A model generated the notes under the pieces. The model saw only the letters and a program-made list of their open reading frames with translations. It had not been told where the DNA came from and made no database searches. Positions 24,840 to 35,999 of a stretch of 64,000 nt of DNA are shown piece by piece (positions within the stretch are counted from its first letter, which is position 1; every line of letters begins with the position of its first letter). The stretch spans positions 34,197,093 to 34,261,092 of the forward strand of contig CM041091.1 in NCBI GenBank assembly GCA_023079485.1, given 5' to 3'. Origin of the DNA: Archilochus colubris (lineage: Eukaryota; Chordata; Aves; Apodiformes; Trochilidae). Both the position numbers and the translations under genes were made by a program.

Positions 24840-26290
24840 TGTTAATATAAAAACTGTGCCTTGTATAATGCATTCAAATGCCAGAGTGAGAGAGGGAGAT
24901 AATATGATCCATTTGCCAGATTCCTCCTTTTAGTTGTAACACGAAGCCATTCTGGGCTGGAATGACCCAGAGATGATAATGAAGCGGCTGATGATGCCAT
25001 TGCCTGTGATAATGGTGTGACAGGGAGAATACCCTGGCAAACTGCAGGAGCTGATAAGTGTAAAGGTATAAACAAACCCAAACAATATGGACTTGGAGAC
25101 ATTAGTGCAGAACAAAAGCGAGGAGGGAAATTGAAGCCAGCCGATCAACATTAAAAAACAAACAAAAAAACCAGACTTTGCAAGGGTGACTTTTTCAGCA
25201 ATTTTCAGTAGTTTCATTCCTGAGCCCTTCCCAGCCTAAGGAACAGAAGGCAAAGTGTCTCACACTGTGGGGGGATTGCCTCTCCCTGCCCAGGAACAGT
25301 TTGTAGCAAACAGTCCGCGATATGAAAATGTATTTAATGCAATTAATAATTTAAGAAGTGAGAGCATGTGCTCTTGGAGAGTTAAATGCTTGTCAGAGTG
25401 ATAGATGCACGCTTCACCACCAATACATTTCGTATGAAGAGCAGAGGGATTTTGCAAACTTGTGTTGACCTTGGGTTGCAGTCCATAGGAGGCAGATTGC
25501 AGAGGCAGGGCTGCTTATGGCAGGAGAGTGCGTCAGCTCTCAATTTACAGCCCTCTCCCCAATTAAAGGACTGTAAAAACATTAAAATTAATGCAGTCTT
25601 AACTCCAGAGCAGGCTCTACTTTCTTAATTAGTGCATAATTATTCAGTTTTTGATATCCTGGAAAATTATCACATGGAAATTATTTTAGGCACAGTAACA
25701 ATAGCAAAAATCTCTACCCCCCCCAGCCCCCCCAACTCGATTAACATGTGGAAGTAATTAACACTTTATTACAGTGAAAATACTATTACTGCTAATGTTT
25801 AATGACTTTTGCCATTGCATCATAAGCAGGAAACTTAGAACACTACAGAGCAGTGGTCTGCTATAAATATAGTGCAAAGCTTACGAAGCAGCGTCAGAAG
25901 GACAGGGATGACATACAATATGTTTCCAAAATGTCATGAGCAGGAAATATAATTTTCTTGATAAAGTCCACTCTGGACAGAAAAGCAGGCAGTGCAATAA
26001 CGCTGGATGAGCACAGTACAGGCAGCAGTGCTGGAGTCCTTGTAAAAGGCTGTTGTTAATCAAATTGAAACATAAAACCTGCAGCATAAAGTTATTTTCT
26101 CATAACAGTTTAATAGAAATTTCCAATCAAACAAAGGCCAAAAAGTGTTATTACGACATGAAGTTCCTTGTACAAACAACTTAAAATAGAGGAGGGTGAA
26201 GTTCCATGGGATTTATGGATTTTTGTTATTTAGGGTAAATGTCTACAGTAGATCTCCTATAAATGTCTCAAGAAATTATGCACCAGCTTT
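24840..26290. promoter_or_regulatory. Candidate enhancer block with GATA sites
   Basis: Four GATAA motifs, all in plus orientation, lie at 24898-24902, 24975-24979, 25008-25012 and 25053-25057, matching the core bound by GATA zinc-finger factors. Further right, 25300-25640 keeps CpGs (CCGCGA near 25316, CACGC, TTCGTA, GCGTCA) within AT-rich, TAAT-bearing sequence, and 25860-25930 adds more (TACGAAGCAGCGTC). A C-rich run lies near 25719-25735. The mix of retained CpG and homeodomain cores suggests one or more conserved enhancers. There is no coding evidence. Confidence 0.38.
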
Positions 26291-29200
26291 AGGTGATTCA
26301 CACTAACAGCAGTTAAGATGCTGAGTCCACAGAAGTGTCAAAGAGGTCAGTGCTCAGGAAATATCATTTCATTTCAGGTGCTGTGATGGAGCCAAATGTG
26401 CTGGAGACAAAAAGAGACCAAGAGACAGCTTTGTCCTGAGCTGGGTTTCTCCACTGCTGTGGCAAGGAGAAGATGGTGGTGAATCAACCTGACCAGGAAA
26501 ATCCTGACCAGTTCTGCCTCTCCAGAGAAGTAGACCTAGGCCAACGTTGACCAGAATGTTTCACTAACATAATGTAAATAGAAAATTGTATTTAATATCC
26601 AGCACAGCCTTATGGAAATTTCCAAACAGATGACAGGGGACAGGAATGCAATACAAAAACTCTAACATCCCCTCAACTGGAGAAGGAAACAAGCAGAAAA
26701 CAAGGCTGAGCCCACGCAGCCTCAAGAAGGATGGAGAAAGTTCTGCTTTGCTTGTTTGCTACTGTGGATGCTATGGGGACTGAGAATTAACAAAGTTAAG
26801 CACAAATCATAATTCAAGCCATGGATTCATTTTAAATTTTAATATTCTATGAGCATAGCTCACCGGGCTTTCCCCTTTTAAATATTTTTCTTGATGCTTT
26901 AAATTGTGTTCATTGAACTGGACCAGTTTCAGTGGTTAATACTGCCCATAAATTAGGGAACTTCTTGTTTTAGAAGCTTCTCCTGGATCCATTGGCCATG
27001 AATAGGGAGAGGAAGAATTTGGCAGAAGGGCTCTGAGTATAAATTGCTATTTTGGAAGCACCTCTTACCAGCCAATGTCTGGAGCCAGCATGCAAGAATT
27101 CACCTGAAGTGGACACAGCTCTTGGCTCTGGGATTAACTTGTTGCAGTTGCAAATGAATCATGAAACCATCTTTGGCAAACCTGAGCCTGGGCCTGCCCT
27201 GGAACTGAAATAATGTATGTGAAAAACCTGAACTGGATTATGAGGCCATCTGGAAGGCATTCGCCTCGTGCATTAGGAGTAGCAGTTTCCTTGACAGAGT
27301 TTGTGAAATATTAGAATTCCTAATGGAAGAAATATGGTAGTGCAAAATGACACAAAAATCACAGAGCCTCGTTCCCTGACACGGAACGGTGAAAATGTGA
27401 AGCTCTCTCTCAAGGGTCCTCTATCAATCCTTGGCAAACAAGGCAGGGGGGAGAGGACAGGGTTAACCCTTCCACACCACCACACAGGGCAACAGAGAGC
27501 TGCCCTCTTTGGGGAGGCCAAGAATGGGAAGAAATGACTGGGAATTGTAAATTCAGGCAGGAAACTTCTCCTGAAGCCAGGAGTATCTGCAGAGGATGCA
27601 ATCCAAGGAGCAGCAGACCCTGGGGACAGCCTTCTGCCATCCTGTGGCCTCCTCTGCTGATGTTCAGATGTCTCCAGCCCCACTGCCTCACCTAATGCAG
27701 CCTCTGGTTTATGCCAAAGGCAGGGAGGAACCATGCCAGCAAGGCTGCAGACAGCACCAAGCAAACACCAAGAGACACTGCAAATAGCACATAACAGCAG
27801 CAAATGTTGCCATCTTCTCCCCCAAAATATCCTAGGGTAGGATACTGCTTCTATCCAGAAGTATGAAATCCATCAGGCCTCCTCCCCAGACGTATGGACA
27901 ATATGTATGCTCAGGAGCTCTGAGCAGGGTCAGTGTTTGGAAGGGCTCCTACCTGGCCCTGAGGAGGAGCAGATGTAGAAATTATCCATCCTAAGAAGAA
28001 TCTCACTGCCCCAGGGGAAAGGGAAGGTAACTCAGATGTCATGGCTACGCTTCTGTTGGGGCACTGCCCTCCCTCACCCTCTGCATGGACTCACTGGAGT
28101 CCTCGTGGCTAATGTTCATCATCTCACTGATTTAGGAAGCCCAACAGGTTTTGATTTCAAGTACTTTTTGACATCCCATCCCTCGTCTCCCTCGTTGTCA
28201 TTTACAAGACACACAACACTTCTGTTTATTGCTGCTTCCCTGCAGGAAGGGGAATAACTCAAAGATAGATTTTCTGTTTAGGAAATAGATCTGGGCTGAA
28301 TTATTCAAAAAGACTAACAATATCCAGCCCAGAAAACTCAGAAAAGGCATAGAAGACTCTAGAGCTAAGGGGCTTTTATACAGCAGCCAATTGTTATGAC
28401 TCCTTTTAATTAAATACAAATGAATTAATTGATATGAAGTACTGCTAGGCAATTATTTTGCTGACATTTTGTCTCTTTTGAGACACACTTGTTTACTGCA
28501 TCTCTCATCTGCCAAAGCCTACCACCAAGCTGCACTACTTTAAACATACATTTAAAGAGTTAAACCAAAGTTTGTTCTGTCAGAAACTTTTACATTAATT
28601 TCATATTTGTGTTAATGGTACACACATTAGACCCAATAGTATTTACATTTTTTAATCCATCTCCCGTCCCTAGGCCATCATTGTACATGAGATATTGCAT
28701 CTTAATGAATTTTTCTGGTTAAAGATTTTTAAATAAATGAATAAATAAATAAGTAATGAAATACTGATTTTTATCTCACTGTACACAAGTTTACTGGTTG
28801 ATTTTCTTGCATTCTGGTTTGCAGTGAAATAGTTTCATCATTTTCCAAAGATATGCATCAAAGTACAAAAATGATAGCAGGTTTCAGAACAAAGCTTCAG
28901 CAGCAGCAAACAGTATATTAGCTTTTAAACAGCAGGCAGGTAAAATTGAAGGGTTATCTGAAAAACCATAACTGGCCAAACCAACTTTGCATCCTCTGAT
29001 CATTTTGGGGAATCACTGCATGACAAATCCTCCAGCATGCACGTGTTCCATTTTCTTAAGTTAATGACGTGTCCCCAGTGATTCCAAAGTGCAGGATGAG
29101 ATCACAAGTGACTCAAATCCTTTAGACAGAAGCAAGACATATTTCACTGCAAGAAGGAGGAAAAATATGCACAGAAATTTTCACTTGGAATTCTACCCCA

Positions 29201-30066
29201 ACAAGGCACTGTTAACAAATCAGTAGGATGAGCCAGGAATGTCCATGTAACAGAGAAATAATAAAACTCTTTACAGTTAGGCAACACAATGCAATGCATA
29301 TTTTGCTGACTTTTTAATCAGAGCTCCTATGATATTCTCATCTATCACCCCTGAAAACTCATGAATCAGATTCTCTAAATCATGTCATTAGGGGAGCTCT
29401 GAGTGTACCTGCTTGGGACTGTACAAGTCTTTACAGCCTGAGACCCATTTTTCAGGCTCTTTTCTTCCACCACCACATCTGCAGTCTTGTTTTCTCTAGG
29501 AGAGTGGAGTGCCCTGTACTCACACAGCTCTGGGACCTGGGACTTTGCTATTCTGGAGTATGTCTGGTTTGGCTAAGTCAGCTGTTAAACCATCAGAAAG
29601 CTCCTCTAACCCTTCCTTCTGATCAAAGGACATGAATGGACATGCAAAAATTGTCTTGAGGAGAGTGCCTCTGCTTTTCCTATTTACCTATCACCAGGCT
29701 AGACATTTTTCCACATTAATCATACTTAGAAGAGTTAGCAAAAGCCATCAGTCACTTAAACTGCCCCATCTTTATCTGGAGGTAACAGATGATGCTATCT
29801 GGGCCTGCTAGCCAGACCTCGCAGGGTCCTGATGAAAGGCAGCATACAACCAAATCTACAGCATGAAAAACTTGGCACTGCTTTGAGCAGCCCCTAAATA
29901 ATGATGTAGGGGGAGATGGGTGAGTGGAAACTACACAGATCCACCCCCTGCCCTCCTCCCCCCACTCCTGAGCTCCCCAGGGACCACCAAGGGGTCCAGC
30001 TTTTTGAAAATTCAGGCACTAGCAATTCCTGCCACCACCTGGAGGACAGGGCAAAGCAGACAGCAC
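26291..30066. other. Non-coding, no feature recognised
   Basis: A long plain stretch. The minus-strand open frame of 176 codons at 27273-27803 is unusually long for the window but has no domain or family resemblance. An (AATA)n-like tract occurs at 28731-28754. The region 28380-28800 is AT-rich without a clear cluster. Confidence 0.55.
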
Positions 30067-30137
30067 GGAGGTGCAGGGGGGTTGGAAATAGATGATCTTC
30101 AAGATTCCTTCCAACCCAAACCATTCTGTGATTCTCT
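30067..30137 (+). mobile_element. CR1 LINE 3' end
   Basis: The sequence runs GGAGGTGCAGG, then GGTTGGAAATAGATGATCTT, then CCTTCCAACCCAAACCATTC and a short terminal ATTCT-type repeat. This is the standard 3' end of avian CR1 retrotransposons, differing at a few positions. CR1 copies are usually 5'-truncated; here only about 70 bp is recognisable. The orientation is plus. This element is the main evidence that the window is avian. Confidence 0.9.
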
Positions 30138-33100
30138 CATAACACCAATCCTCTCTCACAGAACAGGGATTATTGTGCACCACGTTCCTCCTTGGTGTAT
30201 CAGTACAAGGACAACAGCAGAATTGGGAGTGCAGAGCACAACCCCGTGTCCTGCTATAAAATAGAGGAGCTTTTGTGAGGTTGTCTCCTCCTGGCCTGTG
30301 TCAGTCACCAAGCTTTGCTAGATTACTTCCAGTGGTTAAGCTAGCAGAGCAATTTCTTTGGATCACCAGAAAAAAAAAAGCTGGTGTTTCTGAAGCTGAA
30401 ATTTCATAGCAAGTCTCCTGAGATCCTATGCATGAATAATGAAATAATTGTGTGTCCTCACTCATTGCTTTCCGTGTTCCCATCCCTGCCAGTGCCTCTG
30501 CTGCTCCCATTCCCAGGGAGGCAGCAGCAGTGCAGGCAACACCTGCTGGAGATGCAACCGCTGCTTGGTCCATCCTGGCAAAGCCACCCAGAAATCACAC
30601 TGAATGACAAGAGGGCTAAAGGGAATCTCCCAGCAAGACATCAGGAAGATATTTCAGCCATTTCCTTTTTTTAATTTAGCTCACCTTTTTCCACTTTATG
30701 CTGTTTCCTAAAACCCTACAGGCAACCATTTACCCCAGCTGAGCTTTGGCCCATGTGCAGCCATCACAGAGTCAGCTGCACGGATTCACAAATGTTTGTA
30801 GAGTGATGGGTTTGCTCTGGGATTTTCTTTACCAACACCCTTCCCCCACTGTCCCCCCTGCACGCTACTGTCACACCCAAGAGCAAGACAGTCTCCTTAA
30901 TCAATCTTCCCTTGGCACTGCATCTTTATGCCTGTATTTCAGGGCTTAACAATACAATAAAATTTACAGCTCGTATAATTAAGAATATGCCAGATTAAAC
31001 AAATTAAAGCTCAGCTTTAAAAGCAAAAGCTCTATCAGATCAAGACATTATTCATGAAAGAAATTTCAAATTTAAATCAACAACATCTGAAGGCTGGGAA
31101 CAAAAGCTGTGTATGAGTGGCTGGGAAGTACTACAAGCCCTGTTTCCTAACCTCAAGGTACAACTCGTGGCACGGGGCATTAGAAGGTCACAGAGATTAA
31201 TTGAGTGCAAGGGTTAGTTGGAGATTTGTGGGGAAGCCACACTGGTCCTGTGATATTTTTTTTTTATTTTTTTTTTTTACTTTCTCCATGAAAGGGAAAA
31301 ATAATAACTTCTGCTGAAATTTGCATTCATGAAAGGCTCTTTGTCTCTCTGGTGTATTCCTGGGAGCCAGAGCGTGGAGCGGAGGGGAAGCCCAAGCACT
31401 CATCCTGTGCAGGCAGCTTGGGATTTGGAGAGTCCCTCAGCCAGGGTGCTGCCCCTCAGTGCTCCCAGGGGATGGCTTCCTCCACAAATAAACCCAACTT
31501 TATTTAACCTTTTCCCTGTCACATGCTGGGAGAGGGATGGAGGGGTCAGAGGAGATCCTCCCAGCAGGGCAGGCACAGGAAAATCCAGGTAAAGCAGGAG
31601 GCTTTGGTGTGGTGGCAGGGAATACAACCAAACCAGACAGGGAGATGAAAACATGAGAGAAAGAAAGTTTCTCAAGGTTAGCACCCCCATTTTTCCTCCC
31701 TCACATTTGGACACTTTTCAGATAATAATAAATTATTTCAGACCCAGTTTCTCTTCCCCTGCATCAGAACCCTCTTTTTTTTTTTTTTTAATGCAAAATA
31801 TGAAGTTTTCAGGCTCTTTCCCTCATTAGATTCTTCACAAGAAAAGAACAAGGATGAGAAATATGAACATCAAGCCTTGGAATTCAATCCTGAATATCAT
31901 ATTGAATATCACATCATATCAGGCTCTAAGAAAAAGAATCTTGCTTCATAAAACAGTGACAAAAATACAGAGCAAAGAACGAGCACTGTATCCATGCAGA
32001 TGTCCCCTCCTGTGCACCAGCATTCTGTGCACACAAAGTTCAACCAACAAGAAGTTATGTGCTGCTGCAGAATCACTACCACAGATTTTTACAGTCATCT
32101 CAGAAACTTATTTTAGAAAAGCTCTGAGGTCAGCAGCAATCTCCATTTTCCCATTTGTTTCAGAAAGGCTGTGCACGACACTGGCATTAGGTATATATAT
32201 TAGTGAGCATATATAAACATACAAATACTTGTTCCAGTTTTGAAATCTTGTTTCACATCCAGTTTGTGCTACATTTCAATAAGCATCTAATTAAGATAGA
32301 TTTTTTTCATGCAGTGCTCTTGCAAATTTTATTTATCAGGGCTGCTCCACGTGCTGCAGACTATCAAAACACCAACCAGAGCTGCAAGTTCAGCAGAAAG
32401 AGACTTTCAAACAAAAGGGGCAAAAGGCAGACCAAGGCAAATGCTAAATGGAGGTACAAACAACGCAGGAGTTTTGATGGGATTTAGAGATGCCCATTGC
32501 CAGTAGGTGTTTCACATCTCTCCAGCAGTGATTACCACCAAGCTTTCAGTTTTCATGAAACCATTTTGATTATCATTGCACTGAGCTACTTCTGAATATC
32601 CCAGCAAACAGTTGTGGAACAAAACCTGTCCCCATTTCAAGCCCTAATCACTCACTTGGGCCTTCAGCAGCCTTTTCCCTTGCTCCTGGCACGAGGTGTG
32701 GGGAAGCAGCAGCAAAGTGCAGGTGGCAGCAAGCCCAGGGAAGGGACCAACATGATTTGCAAATCATTAATGTATTTGGAAAAACAGCAAGACCCAAATC
32801 TTGGATTTATGATGTTTAAGAATTGGCTTTTCTATTTTTGTTTGGGAATGGAGTTATGGAGATTCTGTTTGAACCTCTTAATATTTACTTATGCAAGTGT
32901 GAGTCACACCAGGAAAAAAAAAAGATTGCTAATCTGGAGCACACTGTTGTCCTTGTTGACCAAACTAGCAAGTCTACAAAATGCAGCTGAAACCTCCAGA
33001 ACTTGAAAAAACCTGAACTTTGTTGTTTTATATCACTCAGGATATTTTTCCCATCATTTAAACATAGAAAGAAAATGCCTTGCTTCCTTATTTAGCAGAC

Positions 33101-33639
33101 TTGGAAAACCATTATCAATCATCAAAAATATGTATTAGACACATTTATTCCCCTGACAAATTTATGCCAGAAAACTGATAGACTTATTATAGAACCTCTT
33201 CCCACAACAAGAGCAAACAAAAAAAAAAAAAATCCATGGTTTCACGTTCTTCTCTCTCAGCATTAGAATTTGGGAAACAAAATCTTCACCCAACAGCACC
33301 CCCCCCCAGAGCCAATATCTGATATTTTTCTGGGAAAAATCTTTCCTCTGCTAGGTTCACATATTGAAAATATCAAAGGTATTATTATCCACCATGACTA
33401 TCTAAAACCAAAAAAGTAACTCTATTAAGTGGCTTTTTAAATGCCCCTATGTTCTAGTAATCAGTTAAGCAGATTTAAATCTATTTTTTTTCTGTCACTG
33501 TTAGGAGAGAGGAAGAGTCCTAGGACAGACATTTTAAGGATCTATTTTATTACAAAAGTTTCACTGTGGTTTTGTCATGTGGGGTTTTTTTCATCAGCAG
33601 TGAAGCTCTGCTCATCAGGATTTGCAATAATACACTTAT
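30138..33639. other. Non-coding, with homopolymers
   Basis: Mostly plain or AT-rich sequence. It includes an interrupted T-tract at 31256-31278, a 15-T run at 31775-31789, an A-run near 33218-33231 and a C-run near 33299-33307. A perfect octamer ATTTGCAT lies at 31319-31326. The 130-codon plus frame at 32614-33006 shows no family motif. No gene is recognised. Confidence 0.55.
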
Positions 33640-34090
33640 TGCATCTGATGTTAGGAATCCATCCTTTGTAATACTTCCTGACATAATTACACCTTTTGAC
33701 ATACTCAATCGTGGGATCCTTCTAAACCATCTTGAAAAATATGTTGGTCTTTCAGGTTCGGTTATTCAGCAGTTCAAATCTTATTATAACCATCGACAAC
33801 AGTTTGTTAATATAATTTCTTTCCATTCCTCCTCTTACATTGTCATCTGGAGTCATCAGTTACAATGTCATCTGCAGTCCCTCAGGGAACTCCTCCTGGT
33901 TCCACGTGCTCCTTTATCTACCTGCTGCCTTTAGGAGCTACAGAGCCCGGGCTACAGAGACACTGGCTCTCTTATCACACTCCTGCTGACATTCAGCACT
34001 TTAATTTTCTATTCCTCTTGCCTATTTATTTGATCAATATTCTAATGCTTTTTCTAATGCTTTCCCCTCCTGCTCAGCTATTTAGATGAG
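33640..34090 (+). mobile_element. L2-type LINE fossil, reverse transcriptase region
   Basis: Two successive plus frames carry degenerate reverse transcriptase motifs in the right order. The first has PDIITPFDILNRGILLNHLE (the family has an AFDTVNH-type block), then VGLSGSVIQQFKSYYNHRQQFV. The second, after a frameshift near 33860, has SAVPQGTPPG (normally GVPQGSVLGP), IYLLPLG, and YHTPADIQHF where the catalytic YADD box should be. The catalytic aspartate pair is not intact, so the copy is dead. The frameshift coincides with a 25-bp tandem duplication (33835-33859 and 33860-33885). The motif set is that of the L2/Rex group rather than CR1. Confidence 0.75.
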
Positions 34091-34102
34091 ACCTGGTTAG
34101 GG

Positions 34103-34141
34103 AAAAAAAAAAAAAAAAAGAAAAAAGAAGAAAAAAAAAAA
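34103..34141. repeat. Poly(A)/GA-rich tract
   Basis: A long A-tract broken by single G bases, just downstream of the LINE fossil. It may be an old tail or an independent expansion; L2 elements normally end in short tandem repeats rather than long poly(A), so I do not assign it to the LINE. Confidence 0.85.
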
Positions 34142-35999
34142 GGAAACAAACCAAACCAAAAGAATGTTTTAAAACATTTTGAAATTATACCCCAGACAGA
34201 TAAAGGCAAAACAAGTTTTTGATTTCATACCTCCTTCACAGCCAGGTGATTCATACTGTTCTACTTTTCAATTCCAGAATTGCTTTATTTATTTATAAAT
34301 TTCCACATATTTGAGCATGTAAAAATGCCCAACAATACAATAAAAGCTCAACTATAAGCTATAAAAAAGGCATGAAGAAAAGGAGTGAAGCAAAAAAAGA
34401 AAAATAAGCACTGAGTTGCATCCAACTGAGTTGCATTTCACCACCCAGATTTCCATTTACCAAACTGGTTCTATAGAATGGTACCAGTCCCAGTACCAGA
34501 ATCTCACCCTTTATAATTTTACCAGCTGTTCCCCATAAAACACAATCAGGAGCTGCCATTTCAGAAATACTGGGTGCCTGTAGCTCCCCCAGAGTTGGGT
34601 GGCTATAACAAACACCTAGAGCTTCCAAAACCCAACTCAGTTCTCAGTAAGTAGCTTGAAGAATTCTTTGCTGATGTTTCAACACAAAAAGCACCACATA
34701 TCTGTGAAAGACATTCCTATTCCCCAATCATCCTGTGTATTTAACCAGACACTTTCATTTTATGGAAACATATAGCAATGAAATTAACTCTTATGGCACT
34801 AGAAATGGGGGTCTATGTTTCAGGCTTGCAAAACCCAACTCCAAACCAGAGTTGTTCTGAACCACAACTATATTGTACTCAAACTAACGAATTACAGCAG
34901 TGAGAAAATTGGAGAAAAAGTGCTGCTGCTCTAACCAGCTGGGAAAAAAGAGGGGATATCAGGGATGATGATAGCATCAAATGGCTGATGCAGCAGCAAA
35001 ACCTCCCAGTACATGGTTTTGAAAATCTCTTACCCCCAGAAACCCTTCAGAGAAGTTTCTGTTTGCTTTTACTCTATGCAGAGACTCATTTTAAGTCCTA
35101 AGAAGCTCAGGAAGCTCCCAAGGATTAGAAGAGGCCTCAGGCAAAATTGTCCTGGCAGAGATGAGATGTTTATGGTCAGGCCAAAGAAGAGTTGTGGTAG
35201 ACCAAGGAGGAAATCAGTTCTTTGGCAAAAAACCCCAAACCTCTGTGCCCTCCCCTGCCTTTCCATGGGAAAGGGTGACCCACACTCCTCTCCCAGGCAT
35301 GACTTGGGTGAGGGGAGCCTGGAGGGTTTCTGGCTGTTCCCTGGCTGTCCCCCAGGATGGTAATGACATCCATCTCAATCCATGTAACAGGTGCCTCTAT
35401 ACCCTGCTGTATTGTTTAAAACCTGCTTTACTGAAATTAGTCTTTTGTCAGCTTTACTGTGTTGTTAAGAATATTTCCATATTTCACAGTTTAATGATTA
35501 CATTTCATTCCTGCTATCTTCTGCTGTGTACAAACTCAGTGGGACTCCTGGGAAGAAAGGTATAAAAAAAAATAATTTATGGATTGGGTTGTTTTTTCAT
35601 ATGCATTTTTATAAACTCAAGTTTCAAAGCAACATGAAAATAAGAATGGGGTAAATATTGGGGCGGGATAGAAAGAGAAGGAAGAAACAAACACTGTATG
35701 CAGTAATATTCTCATACTGTTTCCTTTCTTATTGCCATAACACCAGATTCTCTCCTTATTTCAAATGTCCCAGGATCAGTAGGTTTTGAAAGTTTCTTGA
35801 CAGAGCAAGACCTTTTATGCTAGATTTTCTGCATTCCATTTGAGTGTGCATTCCACTAATTTATCCTTAACTTCTGTGTTTAAAAACATCATAATAAGGA
35901 AGGTTAAAAAAAAAAAATCAGCACAGCCATACACAATCTTCTCTAAAATGCATTTTTAATTTTTTTTTTTGTTAGTGGTGGTGCTGCAATAGAGCAACC
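34142..35999. other. Non-coding, no feature recognised
   Basis: Mixed sequence with a near-tandem phrase CTGAGTTGCAT at 34411-34436 (two copies 15 bp apart) and some A- or T-rich runs. Open frames around 35013-35565 overlap on both strands and contain no domain. Confidence 0.55.

Noticed and set aside
25861..25872. MEF2 or TATA-like site CTATAAATATAG
   Set aside because: It has two extra bases compared with the MEF2 consensus and no transcript start evidence.
27273..27803. 176-codon minus-strand open frame as a gene
   Set aside because: No domain or family motif, overlapping frames on the other strand, and no promoter, splice or codon evidence.
30944..30966. AATAAA polyadenylation signal
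   Set aside because: The hexamer is frequent in AT-rich DNA, and there is no exon upstream to support a transcript end.
34103..34141. Poly(A) tail of the LINE at 33640-34090
   Set aside because: L2-type elements do not usually end in long poly(A), and the intervening sequence shows no L2 3' end.
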